From contig NC_081331.1 in the NCBI RefSeq assembly GCF_022539665.2, forward strand, positions 7,409,534 through 7,473,533: a DNA stretch of 64,000 nucleotides. Direction: 5' to 3'. The stretch's first letter is position 1. Each line of letters begins with the position of its first letter. The translations under genes and the position numbers were made by a program. Shown here in pieces: positions 47,957 to 58,650 of this stretch. The stretch is from Daphnia carinata. Taxonomy: Eukaryota > Arthropoda > Branchiopoda > Diplostraca > Daphniidae. The notes under the pieces were generated by a model, which was given only the letters and a program-made list of their open reading frames with translations, had not been told where the DNA came from and searched no databases.

Positions 47957-50949
47957 ATAAATTAGAACATCAACAAAACAAAAACCCTTATGGAAATATT
48001 GACAGATAAAAAAAAAGAAAAAAAAATTCCAAAATAAATTATAAAACAACAAAAGTCAAGTAAATATACACATGCATACAGAATCTTAAATCGAACAAGT
48101 GCAAAGATTAGAATACCTTGATACAGCATCCTCTGTCTATTGGTAAGTGGACAATACATCATAATCTCAATTTTGTCAGAGAGTTCGTTTTCGACGTCTT
48201 TTTTGACACGTCGTAACATGAACGGTTTAAGGATCATATGCAAACGAGATAAGTGTTTTTCATCGATGCCTGTTTTGTTTTCTGCGTGAGACTCTATGTC
48301 TTTGGAAAACCATTCGTTGAACTCTTCGTGCGAATCAAACAAAGTGGGCATGATGAAATGCAGAAGAGCCCAAAGTTCAGCCATGCTATTTTGAATTGGT
48401 GTACCGGACAGAAGAAGTCTGTTACGACAATTAAATCCGAGTAGCATTTTCCAACGGGCGCTAGATGCGCTTTTAATGGCCTGCGCTTCATCCAGTACCA
48501 TATACTGCCATTTGATACGATTGAAGTATTTATAATCGGTTACGATCAGCTGGTAAGACGTGACAACTACGTGAAAACTGGCTTCTGGCGTATGTAAATT
48601 GCGAGTGTCCCAAAATTTCCGAAGAATTTTCCTTTCCTGAGGACTTCCCCAATAAGGGATGACTTTGAAGTTGGGAACGAAGCGTGCCAATTCTTGCTGC
48701 CAATTGTGTAAAGTTGAGGCCGGGGAGATGATGAGAAAAGGACCCCAAATTCCATACTGCTCGGCAATGTGAGCCAAGAAAGCGATGGATTGTACAGTTT
48801 TACCCAAACCCATCTCATCCGCAAGGATGCCGTTAATGCCTTCGTCGTACAAGTTGGCAATCCAGTTCATACCTTTCAACTGATATGTTTTCAAAGACCC
48901 CTGAAATATTTTCGGTTGTGCGTGCTCCGGCCGTGCTTGAAATTTCGAGAAATTCACATTAATTGAAGACTAATCACGATACATAACTTCTACTTTCATA
49001 CGTTGCGGTTCATTGTGTGGTAATCCTTCCGGCACGTCTTCATCATCAAACTGTTGTGTTTGCTGTTGATGCACATGAAACGCTGTGGTAACATTGTTCA
49101 TTACGCGCTGTTTTGTTGCCTCAGCGTCATAATCATCAAGGTAAGCTAACTGTGAATTAACTTCTTCATCAAGATGACCGAGAATTAAATCGTGCTGGGC
49201 AGCTGCATCGGGGTTTCCTGGTCAGCGTAGATAAGTAAATGTTAGACTATTTTTGGGAACGACGAAGACGAAAACTAGTGATGACGACCAAAAGAAGAGA
49301 ATACCGAGTTTTTTTGCCATGAAATGGGCGTAGAGTTCCGTTTGTGTGATGAGGAAATTTAGTTTTCGCTGTTGCCTTCTGGCCTCCATCAACTCAACGT
49401 CAAGCTTGCGCTGTTCCTCTGCCTCCTTTTCTGCTTGTCGACGTTGAACCTGTAAAAATTTTGAGACACGATGTTCTCACACATTCCTTGAGCACAATTA
49501 CCCCTATACGTTGCTACGTATCATTGGTAAAATCGGTATCAATGAAATTTACCTTTTCAACTCGATCATAACGTTTCCAGTAAGATTGCATTTCGCGTGT
49601 GAGCCTCTTAGCTCGCCAGACAATTTCTTTCATAGCTTTCTGTGACTGCATTGCGCGCAGACGGCAAACACGCATGCAACCGGTTGCCGCCCGCTTGCAA
49701 GATACCAATTCTTCTTTGTGGTTGTTCATGCGAGCTTTAGATGCCTAAATAGAGTAAATAACATATTCGATTGAATTCAGTGCCATTTTAGTATTGCAGG
49801 AATTACCTTGCTTATTTCCTTCTTGCAAATAAGCAACCAAAGTTTTCGCCGCTGAGCAATTAGAGCTTTAACTGAAGGTGGCCCCTTTTCTTTCTTTGAC
49901 TTTCCTTTCTTTTCTACTTTCTCTTTTTTTATTCGGTCCTTTTTTTTCTTTCCTTTTGGTGACGGTTGAGGAGATGGACTGAAAGGTGTAGGGGAAAGCG
50001 ATGGAACCGGAGAGGGAGATTGTAGCCCACTACCTGTCTCCATAACATTTCGAAAGAGCCCTCCAGATTCTTCAACGTCTGACTCAAAGCTGAAATCAGC
50101 TGTTTCCGGAAAATCAATTGGTTCTTTTTTTACAGTTGCAATCACAGATTTAAGAGGAACATCTAATGTATCTTTTGTTTCCAAATTTGAAGGGCCAGGA
50201 ATCCCAGGCTCAATTTTAACATTCAAAATCTTCATTTCAGATTCTTTTTCCTCATCAATTGTTTTCTTTTTCCTCCTTCTAATAAGTTTGGTTTCCTTGG
50301 GAATCAACTTATCTTTTTTATCAATTTCAGATTTTAACTCTTCACTTTTCAATATAGAAGATTTATGTTCAGGGTATATGTCTCTCTTAGAGAGAAGGCC
50401 AGCTGAGTAGTACATAAACTGTCGATTTTTTGTTGATGAATAAAATTTTGCTTGATATTTCTTTCTCAGACGATGTAAGTAGAGTAATTCATGAATTCCT
50501 TCCTCAACATGGTCTTCAGATTCAGACTCATTGGAGCTTGAATCACTAAGGAGTACATCTTTCAACCAAGCACGCTCATTTCCAACTTGTTCAAAGTTGT
50601 ACAAGCGCAACTTACTTGTTAGCCTATCTGTAACAGCAGTTAGTACTTAAACTGCGTAAAGCAAAAACATTTGTAATAGCCAACCTGATTTTGAAACAGG
50701 TAACCCATGCAGGAATTTAACATCTTCCGTCATTTTCACAGCAGGGTCATGGAAGCTGTCAGACGAGTCATCATCATCTCTGGGGATGTAAGAAACTTAG
50801 AATAAAAATAAATTTTTTCTGATAAAAATTGGGTACCTTCTTAAGGCTTCTTGAACCTGGTCAAGAAAAGGTTCCAAGCGTAGGCTTCTCTCTAATCTTT
50901 GTATATGAACTGGTTTCGCCAAATGTTGCTCCAAGTTGGTGGCAGCCAT
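44556..50949 (-). CDS. INO80: INO80 chromatin-remodelling ATPase
   Basis: Catalytic subunit of the INO80 complex; it slides nucleosomes and works with Arp5/Arp8/RuvB-like proteins in transcription, replication and repair. Twenty exons (50837-50949, 50685-50779, 49807-50627, 49553-49744, 49305-49449, 49002-49217, 48117-48935, 47798-47907, 47429-47736, 47009-47366, 46732-46948, 46531-46658, 46354-46448, 46214-46286, 46071-46154, 45830-46007, 45667-45755, 45516-45596, 45082-45454, 44556-44878) sum to 4818 nt, 1605 aa (human 1556). The N-terminus has [20 protein letters not shown] and YYSAGLL. The DBINO/HSA region is at about 345-455 ([36 protein letters not shown]). The first ATPase lobe is at about 528-800 ([41 protein letters not shown]). 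The long INO80-specific insert follows, then lobe two ([50 protein letters not shown]). The tail is basic, with AT-hook-like [11 protein letters not shown] and [10 protein letters not shown]. Intact. Confidence 0.97.
47910..47954. repeat. 45-nt poly-A (poly-T on the INO80 strand)
   Basis: A perfect 45-base homopolymer. On the INO80 strand it is the polypyrimidine tract that ends directly in the TAG acceptor of exon 8. Homopolymers of this length are unstable and hard to sequence, so the exact length is uncertain. Confidence 0.9.
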
Positions 50950-52369
50950 GATAAATTTGTAATCTTTCGGGTTATATAATTAGATGTATTCGTACTCGTG
51001 CATCAAACTTCAAGTCATGGCCACCAAATAAACTGATCCCTTTAACCAAAACCCAACGCTACATGCCACTTTTACAGCACACAATTAATTTTTATGAGCC
51101 CCGATAAATCGTGTAAATGTACTTGTGTACCGGTATACTGTGGAAAACGACCATGGAATGCTCTTGGCCCGCCCTTGAAGGGGAGGAGTTTTCCATGACA
51201 TACGCCACAACAGCAGCAGACGACAGTTGATTCAATGATAAGGCGCATTTTTGACGCAAGCTAAGGTACATCTAAATTTTGTGATGGCCATTTTAGCGTG
51301 AATTAGAATTTTTAAAATTCACTTTAGCTGAAATCTTAAATTCATCTGTCCCAATTCGTTTTTTTACTTCAGCTAAATGGAGGTACAGACCTCCATTCAG
51401 CTCTCCAATAGATCAGTTCCGGATGCTGCGTCGAAAACTTCTGCTGCTGCTTTAACTTTACTTAATTTTCATTAGGAAACTAGATACAACTTAATATCTA
51501 AAATTATAGTACAAGACGCAATGTCTTAAACTATAGTATTCCAGTATATTTTATTAATGGACAAAGTATTAGTATGCTAAATAAATTGAGCCCCCCTCCC
51601 CTTTGTCCTATTCCATCTATTAAAAAAACTATTTTTGAGAAACACAATTCAGAAGGTTACGACGTAGTATACAGAAAGGTCTATTTCCTATTCGCCTCTA
51701 CATTTTGGCTTCTCCTCTGTCATGTATTGCAATGTTGTGTGCGAAAAGCAGACGAAATAAACAAAGCAATCTGTAAGCAAATAATCAACCTTAACATAAT
51801 CAACATTACTATAAATAATAACAACCAATCGCAAGTTTTCAACCGCGTGAAGCATTCTTCTCTTGTCTTTTATATTTAAGAACAAGTATGTACTATAATT
51901 GGTGACAACTTAGAAATATGACAGCTGCAACTATTAGTTATATTATGAACTTCATATTTCTCGCATCACTTTCTTTTTATTCTCTCATTGTGTTTTCACC
52001 CATTACCCCCAGATGTCATTGTCTATTATTGTTGAGGCCGCTAGATTTTAGGTGGAGGCAGGGAGACCAACCAAGCAAGATGTAGTCTCTCACTTCTCTT
52101 CTGTACGCCTAGCCGAGAGGGCTGTTAAGAGGCTGCTTCGATAACACTGGCTACCTCTCGCGTTAGTGTGAATTAATATATTTTCTCTGGTTTTGGGGAA
52201 ATAAAGAATAAAAATATTATACATGAAATGATATTTGAAATTTTATTTAAATAAATTGAAAGATACTTAATGAAAATAGCGACAACTGTAATTTAAAATG
52301 ATTTTAAGACATCGGTATTAGTACTATCTAAGATACTTTATGTTATTTCATTGCCAAACCTGTAAGTTT
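50950..52369. other. INO80 upstream region
   Basis: It should contain the INO80 promoter and 5' UTR. There is a hairpin at 51371-51402. A short open frame (51574-51879, +) is low-complexity and unrecognised. No conserved coding sequence is seen. Confidence 0.5.
51371..51402. repeat. 14-bp inverted repeat, 4-nt loop
   Basis: AGCTAAATGGAGGT and ACCTCCATTCAGCT flank ACAG; 13 of 14 positions pair. It lies about 420 bp upstream of the INO80 start codon. It could be a hairpin in RNA, a cruciform, or the folded-back end of a small inverted-repeat transposon. Confidence 0.8.
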
Positions 52370-52430
52370 TCCTGGGTGTATTGTAGATTCTGTGACGGAT
52401 ATTTCTCGAAACGTGGGTTCAAATCCGATT
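52370..52430 (+). repeat. tRNA-like unit A
   Basis: TGTATTGTAGA (A-box-like) is followed about 40 nt later by a near-perfect B box, GTGGGTTCAAATCC (52413-52426). The spacing is that of a tRNA gene, but stems are not conserved, so it is better seen as a tRNA-derived repeat than a functional tRNA. Confidence 0.5.
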
Positions 52431-52482
52431 TTGTGCACTACTTTTAATAGATTTTTAATAGATCAATATTTTTTCGTTACTT

Positions 52483-53400
52483 GTATCGAATCGTATCGAT
52501 ATATTGAAATTCATTTATTTCTAAGATTTTGCAAGAATTTTGAGAACAGATGGCACAATGGGATGGTATGCGACTGACAACTTGGCGGTTAATGTTTGAA
52601 TCCCAAAACCGACTAAAATTCTCGTTATTGTCTTGTTGTGTTAATTGCCAATATTCTTGTTATTTGTTTAGGATACGGAGTGGTTGGACTGTACGGAATC
52701 TGGTTAGGATAGTGCAGTGATTGGGAAGCAAATTTTAAATACGAAAACATTATGTAAACGTTAATAAGTAAACACAAGACAACATGTGCGTGAAAACATT
52801 ATTGTATTTGCCAGTACACAAAAACTATGCATTTTTGTTAAGAAAGAGCAAAACATCAAAGTGTTTGTGGTTAAGTCTGCTTCTTTTTTCACGCACTAGG
52901 TCCCCTGCTGCAGAAAAATGTTGTTTCGATGGAATCGATGTAGCTGGAATACAACTGTATTTTACTACAACGGATATCATCAGAAGGAATATTCCGTCGT
53001 TCTTTTTTGTGCGTCAGGTTTGCAGCGGATCTTTTGACCCTGAAAGAAGCGGCAGTTTGTTGTATTCGTTGATGAGAATGATGTAGTTAGCTGCTGAGTT
53101 TAGCCCTTGGCCTCCTCGGTTGAGATTTAGCTGGGAAATACTGCTGTCGTGAAGGCAACGGATGTCGTCACTCGATATCCTACAAGGAGTGGACTGTTCG
53201 ACGAAATCGTGACCGTCTTCACCATCAGAGTTAGCCAACCGTTTCAATTCCACGACAACCCTCTCTCTTCAGCAAAATCAGCCCCAGTGGTAGTATTATT
53301 TGGGGAAAGATATTCCTTCTTGAAGCTGAACATTGAAGGATTTATGAAAAATTTGAACTAAATTCAATTTCTAAATTTGATTATACCAAGGATCGAGGTA
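52483..53400. repeat. left copy of a ~0.9-kb diverged segmental duplication
   Basis: This segment and 57682-58620 share the same order: an AAATTCATTTATTTCTAAGA-type tail, a tRNA-like unit with TGGCACAATGG/TGGCATAATGG, a GCAGTGATTG word, and the 3' end of a hAT transposase. Similarity is clear by eye over most of the length, with many substitutions and small gaps. It could come from a segmental duplication or from two insertions of one compound element. Confidence 0.65.
52551..52604 (+). repeat. tRNA-like unit B
   Basis: A box TGGCACAATGG and B box GTTTGAATCCC are 43 nt apart, start to start, as in tRNA genes. It sits directly beside the hAT 3' end. Confidence 0.5.
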
Positions 53401-55288
53401 GCTGGATAATACATCAGATGAGTTCTAATAGAAATCAACAATGCGGTCTTTCATCTTCAACCTCAGTGAACTGCACATCATCATAAGAATATGATTGAGC
53501 TGGCAATTGTTGGTTTCTTTGAGGTGCTCCTGCAGAAATCTGAATGAAGGAAGAACCTTGGAGATGGATGGATAATACTGGGAACTTAACTCCTGAGTAA
53601 GGATATCGAATGGTTAAAGGAGAGATTTTGCACCAGCCAAGGTCTCCCGTTCCCAATCCGAAAGTTATAAGTCCAGCTTATCTATCACTTTCAAAGTGTC
53701 CGTTACTGGTTGCTGAAGCTCTACAGGCAAATAAAAGGAAAAATATGTTTACTTCAAAATATGTATAAACAAATACCTGACAGGCTAAGAGCTAAATTGT
53801 AAATATATCTAAGAACATTTTGGAAATAAAAGAGGAATTAAGTAATCGAATCAATACCTAAAAGACTCTCGATCATTATTAATGTGGAATTCCATCGTAC
53901 TGGCACCTCCTGTTGAAGCTTAGACTTCCTGCCACTGCAAAACACGTTGATCTTTAAAGTAGCTGAACCGCTGTGGTGGAAGAAGCTGACAATATTCCGA
54001 CATTTAGTCAAGATAGCTAAGAAAACAACAGACATTATTTCGGATTTTCAACTTAATTTTTAGTAGTCATACCTGAAAATTCACAGTAAGACTCAAAGTA
54101 TGAGCGAAGCATGGAATATGCTTCCACTGCAAAACGCTAACGACAGCTCTCTTGATTTTGACTAAGTTGTCAGTGACAATGCCAGAAATTTTGTCAGCCA
54201 GAATGTTTCAGTTTTCTGTGATGGATTTAAGATATGCTGCAAAGTTAACCGATGTGTGACTGTTTTCAAGCACCAAGTTAGAAAGGATACGGTAAACCAA
54301 TTTGAGCTTGTCGTTGACGAAATAACCAGTTACAGTCAGGTAACTGCCATTTGTTAACGAAGTCCAACAGTCCGCTGTCAATGCTACGTGGTTTGAGATA
54401 GAAAACTCACCAATTAGCTTTGCCTTCGCCTCTGCATTCCGGTTGAAGTGTATCCGTCAGGGTTTTTCGGCAAGGCAAATTGATTCTCGGGTCGATGGTT
54501 TGATGAATGCACGAAAGTGCTCATCTTCCACCATGCTGAGAGTGTGCATTCCTCGAACGAGAAATATCACCAGTGCCAGAAAAATCGCCTTCATCTGAGC
54601 ACCATCCATTTGATAGAATTGAGAACCTGGCTCTGCCCTACCACCTATAAATTTGTTTCATTAATATCACGATATCTGGATACTTAAAAGGATTTTAATC
54701 ATACATCATACATAGTCGAAGTCGACGCTTCCGTTTCATCGATAGGAGACAAATTACTCCTTTGGGATGAAGCCCGAGTTTCACTTGCTCCTTGTTGAAA
54801 AACACAATATGATAATTAACAAGTTATAACATGCCTAATTTAAATGTTTAATAACAAAAAATCAAGAAGCTATCAGTGCAAATTGATGAAATAGCGATTA
54901 TAATGGGATTGCTGAGATCAAATTGAGTATAAAACGTATCATTGTTGAATGCGGTGCCAATATTTTCCAGTCGATGGGTTCCACGAACAGGATCAGCAAT
55001 GTCCTCTTTGTGGCTATAGCTATGGCTATGGCTATTCTCATCGAGCAGTCGCGTGGGACGACAAGATGAAGCCCTCTTCCTCTTCGGTGGGGGATACTTC
55101 TGGGGTTTCAGTGCGGCGTACTCCTCTTTATGTTTTGCGTCACCCGTTTCGAGATGAAACCAAAAATTGGTGGTATTCCCTAGGTAGGGGATGACGGTTT
55201 TACATAGGTTGCACACCGTGAACTGTTTCCCATCCACTTCAACCTGGTTAAAATGTTTAAAAGTAGCACTTATTTTCTTATTTCCCAT
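52825..55288 (-). pseudogene. hAT-superfamily transposase with BED finger, decayed
   Basis: A ZBED/hAT-like element. A BED zinc finger is at 55288-54848 (MGNKKISATFKHF, VCNLCKTVIPYLGNTTNFWFH). The RNase-H-like part is at about 54640-54080 (QMKAIFLALVIFLV, RINLPCRKTLTDTLQ in a shifted frame, LTADCWTSLTNGSYLTVTGY, WKHIPCFAHTLSLTV). VPVRWNSTLIMIESLL lies near 53870-53930. The dimerisation domain is at 53160-52825 (INEYNKLPLLSGSKDPLQ, CIPATSIPSKQHFSAAGD, LVREKRSRLNHKHFDVLLF, stop). In-frame stops and frameshifts on both sides of the RINLPCRK segment rule out one intact protein unless unseen introns exist. The ends are not defined; no clear 8-bp target duplication was identified. Confidence 0.85.
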
Positions 55289-55524
55289 GGCAAGAAATTA
55301 TTCAAGGCTTAGATGTAATATATAGTAACACAAGTATCAATGCAGACGCAAATTTTCACCCGAACAACAAAAACAAACAAGTAAACAGCATTTATCATTT
55401 CGATTAATATTATTAAGGGTTTGAAGTTATCGCAGGACTCCGATAGAAACCACGAAAAAAAAGTTTACAAACGAAGATATTTTTCAAAAATCTTTCCCCA
55501 ACCCCTAATAATCTTTCTTCATAT

Positions 55525-57800
55525 CGGAATGTATCGAATGATTAAATTCATCTATTTCGTAAATTGTTTACGTTTAAACATGTAAAAAGGCACAGTAGCA
55601 AGATGTTGGGATTGTAAGTCGTAGGACAAGGTTGAATTCCGGTAATCGTCTGATTTTGTAATCGAAAATTTAGATGCCATGCACAAATATTTAAAAAACT
55701 TCAGTTATTTGAGACACATCAAAATTACAGATTATATTATGAAAAATCAGCATCGCTTAGTTTCATTTCAGAACCATTTCAACCAATTAATTCATTACAG
55801 ATTTTCTGTAATTACAACATTGTGTTGGTGTCATGGATGTATTGTTAGAACGTCGTAATCGATTAACAATGGATCGAAACTGAGATTTTTCTTTTTTTTT
55901 ATTGTTTGTTTTATTTATCACATATATTGTTTTGTATTGAAATATATCGCTAATCTTTATCGAATACAATATCAAAAAAATTTGAACAGATTAAAGTGTA
56001 CAAAACAAGAAACGGGGCGTTTATGAAATGACAAAGATTGGTATCGGTCATAATTTACAGAAATTATCTCTTTTATTGCATAAACATATTTGCTATCGTG
56101 GAATGTCGGAACAATCTGAGATTGAAATGTACAATACTCTGGCTTCTATATCTAGAAAGAAAATTATTTTTATCTGTTTTATCTTTCTCTTTGTTTTCCG
56201 TATCGGTATGTACCGATATAGTGAATTTCACATTTAGTAGTTGTTGTTTATAAAATATAGACAATGTGGCGTAGTGGTAGAATCTGTGATCCATGTTTCT
56301 ATTCCCACATAGTTTTTCAGAAAAATTGAGACAACTTTTCTTTAAAATCTTTTTCGGGTTTTAGATGTTGATGTTGATTAGATGTCAAAATTGATATTGA
56401 GTATTTATCTTTGGAGATCGTTTCCGGACAACAAGAATATTTTAGTCCCACGGCAATAAGATGTGGGTTGATGTACTAAAGATAAATATATTCATTCTAA
56501 ATAACACAAGAACCAAATAGACGTAATATTTTACTCGATACACACCGTTCTAATACAAACGATCATGCCCCATTTCAAATAGAGTGGCTCATTGTAGTTT
56601 TATTCTTCACCAGTAGAAAGTGTTGAACCAATACACCGATGTATCTGAATCGAAGCGAATCGGTATCGAGTACCTGAAATAGAGATGCGTCGCTGTATCG
56701 GTATCAGTATCCTCAACACTAATAAATACATGTCAGATGCAGTGGTATAGCCTTATGATGAAGTTCCGGAGAAAGTCCCGGATTCAAATTTCGCAGTTCC
56801 AAGTTCACATAATAAAAACAAATAAATAACCAGAAAAATTTTAAAAACAGCATTCACTACAAATAGCGAATATTCTTTAAAAATTGTTTCTGAAATGTCG
56901 TTAACGGTAGTTTTCAGCAATAATTACTCAACTACTTTAATAAGTAGCAATTGTCATGGGTTGATAGGTAGAACTTGCGATTCCGTAGTCCGTTTACGTG
57001 GATTCACATCCACGAAAGAATGTTTAGCTAACTTTTATGTTTGATTTCTTTATTTTTTGGATCAGAATGTGTCGATAAAATCAAATTCATGCCTTACTCA
57101 GTTTTGTGTGATGAATTTAACCGTATTGGCACAATAGTAGAAAAGCTGATATTTACCTAAAACTCCAGGGTTCCATTCCCAAATGCCGTGTCGTTTTTGT
57201 ATGAATGTATCGATAACGTTAAATTTATGGCTTTGAAGAGTTTTCTTACACAACTTCAACGGTAATGGCACAGATTGTGAGATTATTTGATTTTAAACTC
57301 ATTGACTTATACCTGTATAGTTTTGTGTGGGAGTAATTTTCAGGCGTTTAACACTAGTTTCTTGATTGTAACCGAGAAAGGACACTAAGATGTCTGCTTG
57401 TACAAAGGAGAAAGTTTGAACAATCGGCCACCAAGAGGCTCTGATTCACCGCAGGTCTTCTGACGGACCTTCCAAATATAGTGGTGCCCCTGCCAGTTTC
57501 CGTTTGGGAATCCGCATCACGTAATGGCATAGCGGCAAAGAAAAGGGATGTGAACTAAAAGCGCAGGGTTCGATTTTTGGTTTCTATTCCTGATTTGAAA
57601 CTTCATTTGAACAATTAAAAAATGTTAAATGCACACGGTGACAACTGATGATTTTAAAATATATGTTTTTGTTGTTATTTGTATCTAGTCGTATCAAAAT
57701 ATTCAAATTCGTTTACTTCTAAGATTTTACACAAACTTTAAGAACAGGTGGCATAATGGTATGGTATGCGACTGATAACATTTCTATCGAAGTTAAAATC
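55525..57800 (+). repeat. irregular array of tRNA-like units (C to L)
   Basis: At least eight further units with A-box-like TGGCNNAGNGG words and most with B-box-like GGTTCNANNCC words. A-box positions: C 55588, E 56267 (TGGCGTAGTGG), G 56743, H 56957, I 57127 (TGGCACAATAG), J 57266, K 57525 (TGGCATAGCGG), L 57749 (TGGCATAATGG). B boxes: C 55630, E 56295, G 56780, H 57000, I 57168 (GGGTTCCATTCCC), K 57566 (GGGTTCGATTTT). Most A-to-B distances are 38-44 nt as in tRNAs; E is shorter. Units are 140-290 bp apart where dense and are linked by AT-rich tails containing GTATCGAT-like and AAATTCAT-like words. They look like tRNA-derived SINE monomers or a degenerate satellite; none folds convincingly as a functional tRNA by eye. 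Confidence 0.55.
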
Positions 57801-58620
57801 ACCAAAACGTCAATTATAGTGAATACAGTTTGTAAAACTTTAATTATCAATATACTTTTTATTTGTCATAAAATATTGTTTAGAAAGAAGATTATGAGAA
57901 ATCAGCAACTAGTAAATAAAATCCAATGCTAGAAAAACTGCAACGCAAGCATTATATAGACAAATGCAGTGATTGAAAAACAATATGTAATACGACTAAG
58001 TTTTGTTCATGAAGATATTCTTGTATTTGAAAGACTTTTACACAAAAATATGCGTTTTTTTTAGCAAAGGCAAAACATTAACACATTTCGGGGGAGCCGG
58101 CTACTTTTGTCTCCCACTGGATCCCCAGATGCAGAAAATAGTTGTTCTGATGGAACTGAAATAGCTGGAATACAACTGTATTCACTACACCAGGTAGCAT
58201 TGGAATCAACTTTACATCATTCTTTTTCGCGCTCCAGCTTTCGAGAGGGTCTTTTGGCCGTTGAACAAGTTGCAGTTGGTTTTATTCGTTGATGACGGTA
58301 ACGTAATGGGCTGCTGCGTTTTGACCTTGGCCTCTTCGTTAAGGTTTAACTGGGAATACGGTTATCAAGAAGGCAACGGATGTCCTTACTCGATAGACTC
58401 GAGGAGAACTATCTGACGGAATCGTAAACATCATCACCATCCGAGTTTGCTTCTGTTCACCATCCACCTGCTTTTCAATTGCAGGACAACTCTTTTTTCA
58501 GCAAAATCAGCCCCGTGTTGATTTGTTCGGGATAAGATACTTCTTACTGAAGCTGAAAATTTAAGAATTGATTAAAACTTATAACTAAACTGTATTATTA
58601 AATTTGGTTATTTCTAGAAA
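57682..58620. repeat. right copy of the segmental duplication
   Basis: Diverged copy of 52483-53400, in the same orientation. It ends just before the left terminus of the pogo-like element. See the left copy for the shared order of parts. Confidence 0.65.
58050..58620 (-). pseudogene. hAT transposase C-terminal fragment, second copy
   Basis: The minus strand encodes CIPAISVPSEQLFSASGDP followed by GDK and a frame change. This matches CIPATSIPSKQHFSAAGD of the larger hAT pseudogene and the family's dimerisation motif (IPATSxPSERxFSxAG). The N-terminal and catalytic parts are absent. It is a truncated and decayed copy. Confidence 0.75.
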
Positions 58621-58650
58621 CGAGATAGCTGGATAATATATGTGATGAAT

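Noticed and set aside
52784-53086. Plus-strand 100-codon frame
   Set aside because: Antisense of the hAT dimerisation domain, which reads clearly on the minus strand.
52370-57800. Functional tRNA genes
   Set aside because: A and B boxes are present in most units, but acceptor and anticodon stems do not pair convincingly by eye; tRNA-derived repeats are the safer call.
55525-57800. CRISPR-like array
   Set aside because: Repeats are diverged, irregularly spaced and in a eukaryotic transposon context with splice-intron genes; no cas genes.
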